DNA of 64,000 nucleotides, taken from the NCBI GenBank assembly GCA_036172665.1, contig CM069872.1:45618101-45682100 (forward strand), written 5' to 3'. Within the stretch, counting starts at the first letter, position 1. Each line of letters starts with the position of its first letter. This DNA comes from Prosopocoilus inquinatus (Eukaryota; Arthropoda; Insecta; Coleoptera; Lucanidae). The notes below the pieces were generated by a model that saw nothing but the letters and a program-made list of their open reading frames with translations, did not search any database and was not told where the DNA came from. Shown here piece after piece: positions 25,071 to 33,360 of this stretch. A program made the translations under genes and the position numbers.

Positions 25071-25982
25071 GATTCACACTTTTGTATGTGTGTGTGTGTG
25101 TGTGTGTGTGTGGGATTTATGCAAGCGTTACTAATAAACTGATATTTGTCTGCTGGTAAAACAAATTTTAATTTCAAAATCAATAATATTGAGATAACAA
25201 CAAAGTTGAAGTACTTAATTGCATAAAAAATGTATATGTACTATGCCTTCTAGAACTTGCAGAATATTTTATAAAAATCTACACGTGTTCGATTGATGTC
25301 ATACAAAATGTCTGTAAAAATCATTTTAATATTTAGATAGCAAAAAGGTTGAAGTGCTTAGTTGCTTAAATTATGTTTATCCACAAAGTTTCCGTCAATA
25401 AAATGTCTGTAAAAATATTATTGTTACACAAGTTCAATTGATATCAGCAAAATGTCTATAAAAATCATTTTAATATGCAGATTACAACAAAGTTGAGGTC
25501 ATGCTTTCTGAGTAATTTGTGTTTTCCACAGTCTGTAAAAATCATTTTAATATTTAGATAGCAACAAGGTTGAAGTGCTTAGTTGCTTAAATTATGTTTA
25601 TCCACAAAGTTTCCGTCAATAAAATGTCTGTAAAAATATTATTGTTACACAAGTTCAATTGATATCAGCAAAATGTCTATAAAAATCATTTTAATATGCA
25701 GATTACAACAAAGTTGAGGTCATGCTTTCTCAGTAATTTGTGTTTTCCACAAACTTTGCAGAATATTTATAAAAATATACAAGTGTTATTTTCAATTAGT
25801 TTTCAAATAAGCAAAATATGAGAATGTCTGTAAAAATCATTTTTAATAGCGTACACTTATCGTTTTTCAATAAAAATAGTTGAATTTTATGTAAAATTAG
25901 ATTAAATTTCATATAAATGCTGCAGAGTTTCACAGAGGGATAGTGTCTAAGAAGTACCAAACAGAAGACTAAGAATATCAAA
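25071..25982. other. intergenic control-like region between PolB and the spliced gene
   Basis: These 912 bp separate the divergent PolB (minus) and spliced gene (plus). They hold a (TG)n microsatellite at about 25087-25111 and a 221-bp tandem duplication with iterated TGTCTRTAAAAAT boxes. No coding frame of note occurs. Its place at a divergent gene start makes it a candidate promoter or enhancer; an origin-like role is speculative because Polintons are thought to start replication at their ends. Confidence 0.5.
25310..25751. repeat. 221-bp tandem duplication with iterated boxes
   Basis: Copy 1 (25310-25530) and copy 2 (25531-25751) begin GTCTGTAAAAATCATTTTAA and are nearly identical. I see an A/C difference at AGCAAAAAGG versus AGCAACAAGG and a G/C difference at CTGAGTAAT versus CTCAGTAAT. 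The box TGTCTRTAAAAAT occurs at 25309, 25404, 25453, 25531 (first base changed), 25625, 25674 and 25825. A second sub-repeat of the type AACAAAGTTGAGG/AGGTTGAAGTGCTT alternates with it. Confidence 0.9.
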
Positions 25983-26603
25983 ATGGCAAACGTACCATGC
26001 ACATTAATCGTTCAAACCAATGACGTGAACGATTTACCTATAAAAATGTTATACGTGATATGTAAACAATTATTTAGGTAAGATTTTTTTTTTTTTTTTC
26101 ATTGTATTTATAACATAAGTTGCTTAATTTTTTTATTTTATTATTATTTTTTTTAATTATTTTATAGATATGGAATGAAATCGTTGCAAATTAAAGGAAA
26201 AGATCAGGTGATTATAAGTTTAAGTTATTCACCGAAAGGTGAAACTTTAACAAAAAAATTTGGAAATTTACCAATTCAATATGTACGGTTGGCGTTGGAA
26301 ACAGAAGAGGAAATGAATTTGTTCCAGCAGGCGATGCTGAAATTTTCATTTAATACAATCAGCCAACAAGACGATGATGACCGCATGTTAGAAGAAGCCC
26401 CTTCTTCTGAAGGAACATCCAAAAGAAAAATTAAATGGACTGCCGATGCAGTGAACAGCGATGAGGATGGTTGTGCGAAGAAAATTAAAATTCTAGAAAA
26501 TAAAGTGCTAAAAAAACCTGACCTTCCAAAATATAAGGCGCAATATGATGAAGATGCACATCTATTCGAATCACAAAAGTATTCAATTGTGTTAGATGAT
26601 TAA
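25983..26603 (+). CDS. spliced gene of unknown function, two exons, 176 aa
   Basis: Exon 1 is 25983-26077, starting ATGGCAAAC. The intron is 26078-26167 (90 bp, GTAAG donor, T-rich tract, TTTTATAG acceptor). Exon 2 is 26168-26603. The join falls inside an Arg codon and keeps one open frame to TAA; without splicing the frame stops just after the donor. The first half is compact and mixed. The second half is acidic then basic, with DDDDR near residue 100 and a KRKIK stretch that could be a nuclear signal. I do not recognise the family. It is the only plus-strand gene within the leftward block. AATAAA overlaps the stop at 26602-26607. The splice is inferred from frame and consensus. Confidence 0.7.
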
Positions 26604-26607
26604 TAAA
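26602..26607 (+). terminator. poly(A) signal overlapping stop of the spliced gene
   Basis: AATAAA overlaps the TAA stop codon at 26601-26603. Downstream sequence is AT-rich with a TATATA run near 26660-26680. Such overlap is common in compact viral-type genomes. Confidence 0.5.
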
Positions 26608-26835
26608 ATTATTTTGTATGTGAAATTCCTAAAATTTAGGAGAGGTATATGATGAAGATGTATATTTATATATATATATATTTGTATGTATGTGATTCAA
26701 TAAACCATAATTAAATATTTATATTGTTTTATTATAGTCTTTAACAAACTATTGATATAATAAATTAACATAATTCTTGACGCAATTTACTAATTATATT
26801 GATCTAAATCTATAATATTATTTAAAACCTAATAT

Positions 26836-27336
26836 TTACAATTTTTTATTACAATCTGTAACAAACCATTGACATAATAAATTAGCATGATCTTTGGCAC
26901 AATTTAATGTATTAATTTCATGCAGGTTACAATGAGTTTTTATGTAATTTTTTGTAAGTTTCAACTTTTTCAAATTAGGACAATTAAATTGATCTAAATC
27001 AATAATGTTATTATTTAAAAATTTACTTAACACTTGCTTCTTGTTAAGTCCCTTGACCAATACAATTCCATTTCCTATTAGACTTTTGATGTAAATGCCA
27101 ATATTTTCCTGCGGTATATGATAATAGTCGTTTGAAGTATTCCAATTTAACCCATGAAGTTTCCTAGTTTGCCAATCGATGTGACGGATTAATTCTTCAC
27201 AGAACCAAGACTTCTTCTGTGGTGTTGACACTAAAGAGTGATGCATCATCTTACCATTTACATCGTAGATCGCCACCTCTCTTATAATAAATTCACTTTC
27301 TTGATATTGGAATCCTTGTAGATCAATTATATACAT
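26836..27336 (-). CDS. 166-aa protein, possible RNase H-fold/exonuclease-like family of arthropod mobile elements
   Basis: The protein opens MYIIDLQGF, followed by FIIREVAIYD (16-25), VLVKGLNKKQVL (92-103), IIDLDQFNCPNLKKL (111-125) and a Cys/His-rich end (CNLHE, CAKDHANLLC). I recognise this layout from uncharacterised proteins scattered through insect genomes. The acidic residues D5, E20 and D113/D115 suggest a DEDD-type nuclease fold, but that is inference and the protein could be inactive. It starts at an ATG at 27336. A TATATAAA box lies about 93 bp upstream. It sits between PolB and integrase on the same strand. Confidence 0.7.
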   Translation of the reverse strand: MYIIDLQGFQYQESEFIIREVAIYDVNGKMMHHSLVSTPQKKSWFCEELIRHIDWQTRKLHGLNWNTSNDYYHIPQENIGIYIKSLIGNGIVLVKGLNKKQVLSKFLNNNIIDLDQFNCPNLKKLKLTKNYIKTHCNLHEINTLNCAKDHANLLCQWFVTDCNKKL

Positions 27337-27709
27337 TTTATATAATTTGAATAAAAGAAATAATTAAAGCAAAATAATTAATGCTTCGTTTCTTTTTCTT
27401 TAGTGGTTAGATTACGGTTGTAGAAACGTTTATATAGGTACAATTTCCCCCCCACTATACATACATACAAGGATGTTACTCTTATCTTCTTTATTATTTC
27501 ATCATTATATGATATTGTTTTTATTTATAACTATTATGTATATGATTAAAACCTATTATATACCTATAAACAAGTAAATAAAAGAGCTAGTCATTTATAA
27601 ATTATTTTATTAAACTGTTTTTCTTTTTGAATAAATATAAAACCTTTCTACAATTCTTTTTAAAACTTTTCTTTACATTCTCTCTTGTAATTGTCTCCTC
27701 CTTGCCATC
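27337..27709. other. intergenic region between integrase and the exonuclease-like gene
   Basis: These 373 bp are AT-rich and lack a coding frame. They contain the candidate TATA box at 27429-27436 on the minus strand and a C-run (CCCCCCC) near 27450. They are best read as the 3' flank of integrase plus the promoter of the 166-aa gene. Confidence 0.5.
27429..27436 (-). promoter_or_regulatory. candidate TATA box (TATATAAA) for the 166-aa gene
   Basis: On the minus strand TATATAAA lies 93 bp upstream of the ATG at 27336, a suitable distance for a short 5' leader. This is motif evidence only, and AT-rich DNA yields such matches by chance. Confidence 0.4.
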
Positions 27710-28648
27710 TTATGCAATGTTATTTTTATCTATCCAGCTGTTATGTGTCTTATCAAAACCTAACCATTTCACGAACACTTTATTTTTATTTCTTTTTAAA
27801 ACTTTTTCCACGAGATAAACGTCTGGATATTTTACTTTTTGTAATTGTTCTTTATAAAATCCTCCTGATATGTCACTTCCGGTTGTGTCTTTTAATAAAT
27901 AAGTAATCGGATTTGTGAGTTGTACTTTTCGAATCGTGAAAATCTCCGTTGACCAATTAGGCATATATGACTTATCGAAGATTCCTCTAATTTTAGAAAT
28001 ACGTACGTAATCACCGACATTGAATTTTTTACTTTTAAAGTCAACTAATTTAACTTTGTTGTACACGGTATTCAACAATTCTTGTTCGTTTTCCTTTCCG
28101 ACTTCGATCGGCTTCATGCCTATTGTTCTGTGCTTTTTGTTGTTGTATTTTTCCACGACACGTTTTAATAAATTTATCCATTTGTAGTTGCCTTGTAGGT
28201 TAAAGTTTTTAAACATATCGTTCTTGATTGTTCGATTTACTCGCTCTACTATCGATGCCTTTTTCTCGCTGAACACATTATAATGGTTAACGTTGTATTT
28301 TTTCATTAATTTCTTGAATTCTTGATTAAAAAACTCCTTTCCCAAGTCCGTCTGAAGATTATTAGGTGACTGTTCGTTAAATACCTTTTCCATGGCATTG
28401 CTGACTTCGGATCCGGATTTATTCTTCAAAGGGAACGCCCAAACGTATTTTGAAAAGCAATTAATCACGATCAATATGTATTTATAACCGTTATTTTCCT
28501 TAGCGTAAGGAATCATTTCCACCAGGTCGGCTTGATACAGATCGTTCAAAGATTTAATTATGACTTTACGCCTTTGAAAATTAATTCTTGCAGGTTTGTG
28601 AATTTCATCTACTACTTGTTTTTTAGCGTCTGTAATTAGATTCACCAT
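27710..28648 (-). CDS. INT: Polinton integrase (rve superfamily, DDE) with C-terminal chromodomain
   Basis: This is a retroviral-type integrase that inserts the linear element and makes the 6-bp duplication. The catalytic triad is D41 (QADLVEM), D101 (QTDLGKEF) and E135 (SIVERVNR), with 33 residues between the last two, as expected of a DD(33-35)E enzyme. The C-terminal ~38 residues (PDVYLVEKVLKRNKNKVFVK onward, ending in SWIDKNNIA) form a chromodomain, a known fusion in Polintons that may steer target choice. The start is the ATG at 28648, 7 bp after the stop of the upstream gene. Only 40 residues precede the first Asp, and I see no HHCC zinc domain, so the N-terminus is short. The 312-aa frame is intact. 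Confidence 0.96.
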   Translation of the reverse strand: MVNLITDAKKQVVDEIHKPARINFQRRKVIIKSLNDLYQADLVEMIPYAKENNGYKYILIVINCFSKYVWAFPLKNKSGSEVSNAMEKVFNEQSPNNLQTDLGKEFFNQEFKKLMKKYNVNHYNVFSEKKASIVERVNRTIKNDMFKNFNLQGNYKWINLLKRVVEKYNNKKHRTIGMKPIEVGKENEQELLNTVYNKVKLVDFKSKKFNVGDYVRISKIRGIFDKSYMPNWSTEIFTIRKVQLTNPITYLLKDTTGSDISGGFYKEQLQKVKYPDVYLVEKVLKRNKNKVFVKWLGFDKTHNSWIDKNNIA

Positions 28649-28655
28649 CTTTTTT

Positions 28656-29663
28656 TTACCTGATGATACGAGCTTCTCTTAGTTCCTCTATTATTGAATT
28701 TATTTCATTCGTGTGGCTCGTATTACCGGCCGCTTGTGATGCTAACAATAATCTTAACCTTTCAACAAGCTCATTTGGATCATTCCAATGTACGTAATCG
28801 ATTTTATTATCGGTTGCTTGCATCAACAATCCACTACCTGTACTATTACTGTTGTTAATTAAAGGAGCTACAATATTTTTATACTTTTGCATTTTACTGC
28901 CATCTACTTGTTTATTCGATTTATAATGTCGTCGATGAGTATTAGTCCTAAGAATGATTTGTTTATAATTTTTAGTATCTTCTTTGGTGTAATTCTCGGG
29001 GAATTTTTTAAACAGTAACTCATATAATCCTGGAGTACCTTTGTACCTTCTATTTTTAACAATTATGTCAGCTCCATCGAGATTTAATGATGAGTCACCG
29101 ATTCTTAAGTTTTCAGTACTTTTATCGAGTCTCACTCCATATTTATGATCAAATTCTTTATTTTCATCGTCTGTGTACATATCATTGATGTATTTTCTAG
29201 GTAAGGGATGATACTGATCTAAATAATCGACATAGGCTTTCTCATCGAGACCCTTAAATCGTGAATCTTCCTCTTCATCCGATTCAACACTTTCTAAAAT
29301 AGATTCTTTAAATCTTTCCGATTCGTCAGCTTCATCTTCGTTAAAATCCATCACTGATGGTTTACGTTTTCTTATAGAAGAAAATCTTTTTGGAGTTGCA
29401 AAATCATATTGTTTGGGAGTCGTAAAATCATGTAGTTGTTGTTGTTGTTGTTGTTCTTGCTGAGAGGTTGAAGGTTTTACGTGGATGTTGGATAATTCAT
29501 TTTCGTTTCTTGGTTGTAATTTGCTTTCGATATTTTTCAAATGTTTGGTAATAGGTTCAAACGTCTTTTCTTTGGTTAATTCACCATGTTTTAAATAATT
29601 TAATTTGTCTCGAATATTTTTACGTTTTAACAAAAGTTTTTGTTTCATACATTTATCGGTCAT
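28656..29663 (-). CDS. 335-aa Polinton-associated conserved protein (GTxGLYELL domain, DUF8207-like)
   Basis: The C-terminal half contains YKGTPGLYELLFKKFPENY (207-225) followed by YKQIILRTNTHRRHY (233-247). I associate this block with insect Polinton-like proteins, named DUF8207 in current domain sets as I recall. The N-terminal half is Lys-rich, then has a Gln run (about 69-76), a short tandem DFTTPKQYDFATPKRF (79-94) and an acidic stretch (109-135). No enzyme motif is seen. It lies between the packaging ATPase and integrase, with 58 bp and 7 bp spacing, so it is probably cotranscribed. A structural or DNA-packaging role is a guess from position. It starts with an ATG at 29663. Confidence 0.8.
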   Translation of the reverse strand: MTDKCMKQKLLLKRKNIRDKLNYLKHGELTKEKTFEPITKHLKNIESKLQPRNENELSNIHVKPSTSQQEQQQQQQLHDFTTPKQYDFATPKRFSSIRKRKPSVMDFNEDEADESERFKESILESVESDEEEDSRFKGLDEKAYVDYLDQYHPLPRKYINDMYTDDENKEFDHKYGVRLDKSTENLRIGDSSLNLDGADIIVKNRRYKGTPGLYELLFKKFPENYTKEDTKNYKQIILRTNTHRRHYKSNKQVDGSKMQKYKNIVAPLINNSNSTGSGLLMQATDNKIDYVHWNDPNELVERLRLLLASQAAGNTSHTNEINSIIEELREARIIR

Positions 29664-29721
29664 CTTGAGAAGTAACGGTTCGTATGATATTTCAAACCTT
29701 AATAACTACAATATAAGTTCA

Positions 29722-30426
29722 TCAGAGATATATATACTGATCAAATCCTTTCCTGTATCTTCCATCGTCCATGCGATTATCTTTAAAAATAGTTACAAAT
29801 TCGTACGGACCGCTTCCCCAACAGAGAGAACAAATATTTTTAAATTTATCGAAATTCATGTCAGTGCCAACGTGATCGTTGTAAACGTGTTTTAAATTTA
29901 GGTCATCTTGCTTGAAAAGTATGAGAGCATTAGCATTGTCTCTAATCAAATGTTTTTGCACTTTGGCATACGTTTGAGAGAGATAAAACGAATCTATGTA
30001 ATTATGTCTACCCATACTAAAATATTCTCTAATTATGTCTTGATTGTTGCATGCAACATCGTCGAAAATAAAAATCGAATTAGGTTTCGCTTGTGAAGGT
30101 GGAAGTATGTTCTCACCTGCACTGTACGCAAAATAACCGATGCCTTTGATCGGCTTCAATAGCTGTTGTAAATAAACATACTTCGGTTGATTTAATGATT
30201 TCGAGTACACGTAAACGTTTTCAAATGCCAAACCGTTTTCATGTTCGATCAAGTTAATGATAAGGTTCGTCTTTCCACAATTCGAAGGACCTACGATAAT
30301 ACATCTCAAGGTCGCAGGAAATAGTACACCGTGTCTTTTAAAACGTTCATCTTCAAAACTATTATTTTCTATTTTTAAAGTTATTTTTTGTTTAACTAAT
30401 TTCATATTGTTAGACAGATGGAGCAT
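29722..30426 (-). CDS. ATP: genome-packaging ATPase (FtsK/HerA, A32-like)
   Basis: The 234-aa motor is expected to pump the DNA into the capsid. Walker A is GPSNCGKT (46-53), Walker B is SIFIFDD (117-123), and the sensor strand YLSQTY (148-153) follows, the pattern of poxvirus A32-type and Polinton ATPases. I place the start at the ATG at 30426; the frame is open one codon further but that codon is GTG. It is the first gene of the leftward block, divergent from the PLA2 gene with 98 bp between the two start codons. Length is normal for the family and no key residue is missing. Confidence 0.95.
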   Translation of the reverse strand: MLHLSNNMKLVKQKITLKIENNSFEDERFKRHGVLFPATLRCIIVGPSNCGKTNLIINLIEHENGLAFENVYVYSKSLNQPKYVYLQQLLKPIKGIGYFAYSAGENILPPSQAKPNSIFIFDDVACNNQDIIREYFSMGRHNYIDSFYLSQTYAKVQKHLIRDNANALILFKQDDLNLKHVYNDHVGTDMNFDKFKNICSLCWGSGPYEFVTIFKDNRMDDGRYRKGFDQYIYL

Positions 30427-30524
30427 CACATGAGAAATGTTATGAAATAGTTTTACATTTAAATTTATATTCAGTTAAAGAGTTGTCGTTTAAGAAATCA
30501 CGTTTGTTAAAAAAAAAAATTAGA
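30427..30524. promoter_or_regulatory. divergent promoter region between the two gene blocks
   Basis: The 98-bp AT-rich gap separates the ATPase (minus) and PLA2 (plus) start codons. On the plus strand TCAGT at 30471-30475, an arthropod initiator-like element, lies 50 bp before the ATG at 30525. Control from here of both the packaging and virion blocks is inferred from geometry. Confidence 0.45.
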
Positions 30525-31577
30525 ATGAAGTGTTATATAGGAGACGGATTATTAAATTCAGCTATCAATAATTTACCCTTTGAAATGCACATACCTACTT
30601 ATAGATTTTGCGGACCCGGTACTAAACTACATAAACGCTTGGCACGCGGTGACATCGGTATAAACGATTTAGATGAGGCATGCAAGGAACATGACAAAGC
30701 TTATTCTCAAGAAAAAGATTTAGCACGTAGACACGTGGCAGATAATAAATTATATAAGAAAGCAATGGAAAGATTTCGATCCAAGGATGCTTCGTGGGGT
30801 GAAAAAGCCGCTTCATTGGGAGTAGCAGGAGCCATGAAAGCCAAACTAAAATTGGGAATGGGATTAACGACGAAAAAGTCTATTAATGAATGTTTTAAAA
30901 AATTAGAAAAAACAAGAAAAACAGCAGAGTCTCTGGTTGAAAACATTGAATATTGTATAAAAGTTTTAACACAAAACGATACAGTACAAAAGGATAAGAA
31001 GAAGAAGAAGAAGATGGTACTTAAACCTAATGTAAAGAACATTAAAGAACGAGCACATCATAAAACAGATGTAGATATTACAGATAACTTCTCAATGAAA
31101 CCGCATAAAATTAATGAAAAGAGAATAAATGAAAACGATAATATTGAATACAAAAAAAAATTAATCCAAGAAACCAAAAAGAACGAATTAGTACAGAAGA
31201 AAAAGAAGGCTGTAAAACGAAAACTTAGGAACAAAACTAAAATTAACCTTGAAGAAGAAGATGAAAAAATGGATGTAGATATTATTGATGACTATCCAAT
31301 CACACATCAAAAAAGAAAGAACAAAAATAAAACTGAAAAAATAGATGTAGGTTTGGTAGAGGACTGTCCAATGAAACTGTCCAGACGTGAAAAACGAAAA
31401 TTAGATAAAACGGACGATAACGATGATTTTGAATTTAAAAAAATTAAAATAAATCCAAGTGATCCCGTTATACAACAAAATACATCTTTGAAGAGAAAAT
31501 TATCAATCGATGATGATGTTGATGATGACAATGTTGAAAAGAAAAAACCAAAATCATATGATAATATATTGAAATAA
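30525..31577 (+). CDS. phospholipase A2-like virion protein with Lys-rich repeat tail
   Basis: The N-terminal domain has YRFCGPGTKL (26-35), like a Ca-binding loop, and LDEACKEHDKAY (49-60), which holds the His-Asp pair of the parvovirus VP1-type PLA2. It then continues ASWGEKAASLGVAGAMKAKL, familiar from insect Polinton PLA2 proteins. In parvoviruses the domain opens endosomal membranes; a similar role here is inference. The C-terminal ~200 residues are very Lys-rich with three diverged repeats headed VDITDNFSMK, VDIIDDYPIT and VGLVEDCPMK, likely a core or DNA-binding tail. I choose the ATG at 30525 (350 aa); the frame is open 14 codons further but without an upstream ATG. It is the first gene of the virion block. 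Confidence 0.9.
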   Translation: MKCYIGDGLLNSAINNLPFEMHIPTYRFCGPGTKLHKRLARGDIGINDLDEACKEHDKAYSQEKDLARRHVADNKLYKKAMERFRSKDASWGEKAASLGVAGAMKAKLKLGMGLTTKKSINECFKKLEKTRKTAESLVENIEYCIKVLTQNDTVQKDKKKKKKMVLKPNVKNIKERAHHKTDVDITDNFSMKPHKINEKRINENDNIEYKKKLIQETKKNELVQKKKKAVKRKLRNKTKINLEEEDEKMDVDIIDDYPITHQKRKNKNKTEKIDVGLVEDCPMKLSRREKRKLDKTDDNDDFEFKKIKINPSDPVIQQNTSLKRKLSIDDDVDDDNVEKKKPKSYDNILK

Positions 31578-31597
31578 ATTCTTCAAGGAAAAAAATA

Positions 31598-32098
31598 ATG
31601 TTTCAGTGTGTAAATAAAATTCAACGAGTGAGGATGACAAAATTACGTGTTAAAACTAAAACAAAGAAGAAAGAAAACCTTTCAAAAGTAATAAAGCAAA
31701 TACAGAAACATGTGCTTCAAAAAAAACCAAAAACTCTAAGTAAAGCAGTTAGAGTAGCTGTAAATTCATCCAAGAAGTTTAAAAATAAGATAATATCACC
31801 CAAAAAACGTATAATTAAAGTACCTAAAACTGGTGGAGTGTTACCTTTAATACCGATTTTCGCCGGTTTGAGCGCTTTAGGTGCCCTCACCGGCGGTGCT
31901 ACCGGCATAGTGAAAGCGATAAACGAAGCGAGAACAGCAAAAGAACAATTGAAAGAATCACAACGTCACAATAAATCTATGGAAGCGATAGCAATGGGCA
32001 AAGGATTATATTTGAAACCGCATAAAACCGGACTTGGACTTTTTTTAAGACCAGGACTCGTAAAAAAAAAGCCAGATTTTAAAAATTCCTCACAATAG
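31598..32098 (+). CDS. basic/hydrophobic minor virion protein (adenovirus pX- or pVI-like)
   Basis: The 166-aa product has a strongly basic first half (residues 1-77). A Gly/Ala-rich hydrophobic stretch follows (GGVLPLIPIFAGLSALGALT, 79-98, continuing to about 105), then an amphipathic segment and a conserved-looking tail, MGKGLYLKPHKTGLGLFL (133-150). This layout recurs in insect Polintons beside the protease and resembles adenovirus core or membrane-lytic proteins; I cannot tell pX from pVI. LTGG followed by A (97-101) matches the (M/I/L)xGG-x form cut by adenain. The first ATG (31598) is used here; Met13 at 31634 is an alternative. The protease gene starts 4 bp after its stop. Confidence 0.75.
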   Translation: MFQCVNKIQRVRMTKLRVKTKTKKKENLSKVIKQIQKHVLQKKPKTLSKAVRVAVNSSKKFKNKIISPKKRIIKVPKTGGVLPLIPIFAGLSALGALTGGATGIVKAINEARTAKEQLKESQRHNKSMEAIAMGKGLYLKPHKTGLGLFLRPGLVKKKPDFKNSSQ

Positions 32099-32102
32099 AC
32101 CG

Positions 32103-32453
32103 ATGACTAATATTGATTTGGAAAAATATGCAAAAATTTTGAAAATTCCTCATTTTAGAGGTGTATTTATGAGAAACGAGTTACCTAAAAAAATTAAAGG
32201 AAACGAAAGAGGAATAATTAACTTGGATAATGCAAACGGTCCGGGAACACATTGGACGGCGTACAAGAAAACGGGATCTCAAGTTATTTATTTTGATAGT
32301 TTTGGAAACTTAAAGCCTCCTGTAGAAGTTGTAGCGTATTTTATTTCGAAAGAGCCTTGTAGAATTAATTATAATCATAATGCATATCAAACCTATAACA
32401 GTTCTAACTGCGGTCAATTGTGCTTATCTTTTCTTAATAATGCAATAAAATAA
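32103..32453 (+). CDS. PRO: adenain-like cysteine protease (peptidase family C5)
   Basis: This is the maturation protease of Polintons, related to adenovirus protease, which cleaves capsid and core precursors. The catalytic set is visible: H50 in GTHWTAY, D65 in YFDSFG, C103 in NCGQLCLSF, and Q96 seven residues before the Cys, the same spacing as the oxyanion-hole Gln and Cys of adenain. At 116 aa it is much shorter than the adenovirus enzyme (about 200 aa) because the C-terminal extension is absent, which is usual for Polinton versions. The start is the ATG at 32103. The stop lies within an AATAAA-rich run (32444-32449). Confidence 0.95.
   Translation: MTNIDLEKYAKILKIPHFRGVFMRNELPKKIKGNERGIINLDNANGPGTHWTAYKKTGSQVIYFDSFGNLKPPVEVVAYFISKEPCRINYNHNAYQTYNSSNCGQLCLSFLNNAIK
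32444..32449 (+). terminator. poly(A) signal at the protease stop
   Basis: AATAAA sits just before the TAA at 32451-32453, in an AATAAAATAAAATAAAT run. It could end transcripts covering PLA2, pX-like and protease genes. Confidence 0.45.
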
Positions 32454-32505
32454 AATAAATCATATTTAGTGTTTCATTCGCTTGATAACCGTTGACCTAG
32501 TAAAA

Positions 32506-33351
32506 ATGTCTTTCTATACGTTCACGTTATCGGGCAAGGAATCCGTTTTAACCGCACAAATATATCCTCCGATTATTTTAGATAATAAGAAAACGTACGT
32601 TCTCGGACTGATTGATTTTTATTCGTACAATGCCATTCCCAACGTCGATGAAACAAACAATAAATTTTACATAGACAAACACATTATAGAAATTCCAGAA
32701 GGCGCTTATGAAGTCGAAGATATCGAAAACTACATAAAGTCTCGATTGGTTGAAATTAATTTCAAAAATCAAAAAGGTAGTAGTAGTAATAATAAATTAT
32801 TGTCTACAAAAAAGAAAAATGGAAACGTTATCAATAAAGATAATGAGGATCCTTATATAACACCCAAATTTATGTTCCCTGACAGAAATATAAATACAAC
32901 CGCTAATGATGATGAGGTCATAGTACTAAAAGCAAATACGAATCATAATACATTGAAGTATGAGTTAAAAAGTAACAAGATTATACATTTCGAAAAATCA
33001 AATTCTATTGCACCTCTGTTGGGATTTAACAGAAGAAAACTGAGCGCAAATAAAAAACACATATCCGATTTTGCTATTAATATTTCTAAAGTCAATGCGA
33101 TTTGCGTCGAATGCAATCTAATTACGAATTCTTATAATAATAACAATCAAGATCACGTGCTACACATATTCTTTCCTCAAGCACCTCCAGGTTATAGAAT
33201 AATAGAAAAAGTAAACAACGTCATTTATCTACCAATCAATACCAACTACATCGATGAAATCGTCATTAAAATACTAGACCAAGATAGAAATTTAGTCAAT
33301 TTTCAAAACGAAATCAGAACAATAAGACTTCATTTAAAAGAGTTAAAGTAA
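32506..33351 (+). CDS. mCP: minor capsid protein (penton-like, single jelly roll)
   Basis: The 281-aa protein corresponds to the Polinton minor capsid (vertex) protein. It begins MSFYTFTLSGKES and continues into YVLGLIDFYSYN. IPEGAYEVEDIENYI (63-77) is the hallmark segment that precedes the core strands; LLGFNRRKL (171-179) and INTNYIDEIVIKILDQ near the end also fit the family. An Asn/Ser/Lys-rich loop (about residues 90-115) is a low-complexity insertion. I use the ATG at 32506; the frame is open 8 codons upstream but starts with TTG. Its place between protease and major capsid supports the call. The family assignment is from motifs and order, not a structure. Confidence 0.88.
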   Translation: MSFYTFTLSGKESVLTAQIYPPIILDNKKTYVLGLIDFYSYNAIPNVDETNNKFYIDKHIIEIPEGAYEVEDIENYIKSRLVEINFKNQKGSSSNNKLLSTKKKNGNVINKDNEDPYITPKFMFPDRNINTTANDDEVIVLKANTNHNTLKYELKSNKIIHFEKSNSIAPLLGFNRRKLSANKKHISDFAINISKVNAICVECNLITNSYNNNNQDHVLHIFFPQAPPGYRIIEKVNNVIYLPINTNYIDEIVIKILDQDRNLVNFQNEIRTIRLHLKELK

Positions 33352-33360
33352 AAAAAAAAA

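Noticed and set aside
25087..25111. (TG)n tract as a functional element
   Set aside because: Simple microsatellite; no evidence for more than slippage.
30483..30524. N-terminal extension of the PLA2 protein
   Set aside because: The upstream part of the open frame begins with TTG; the first ATG at 30525 gives a sensible start for a eukaryotic gene.
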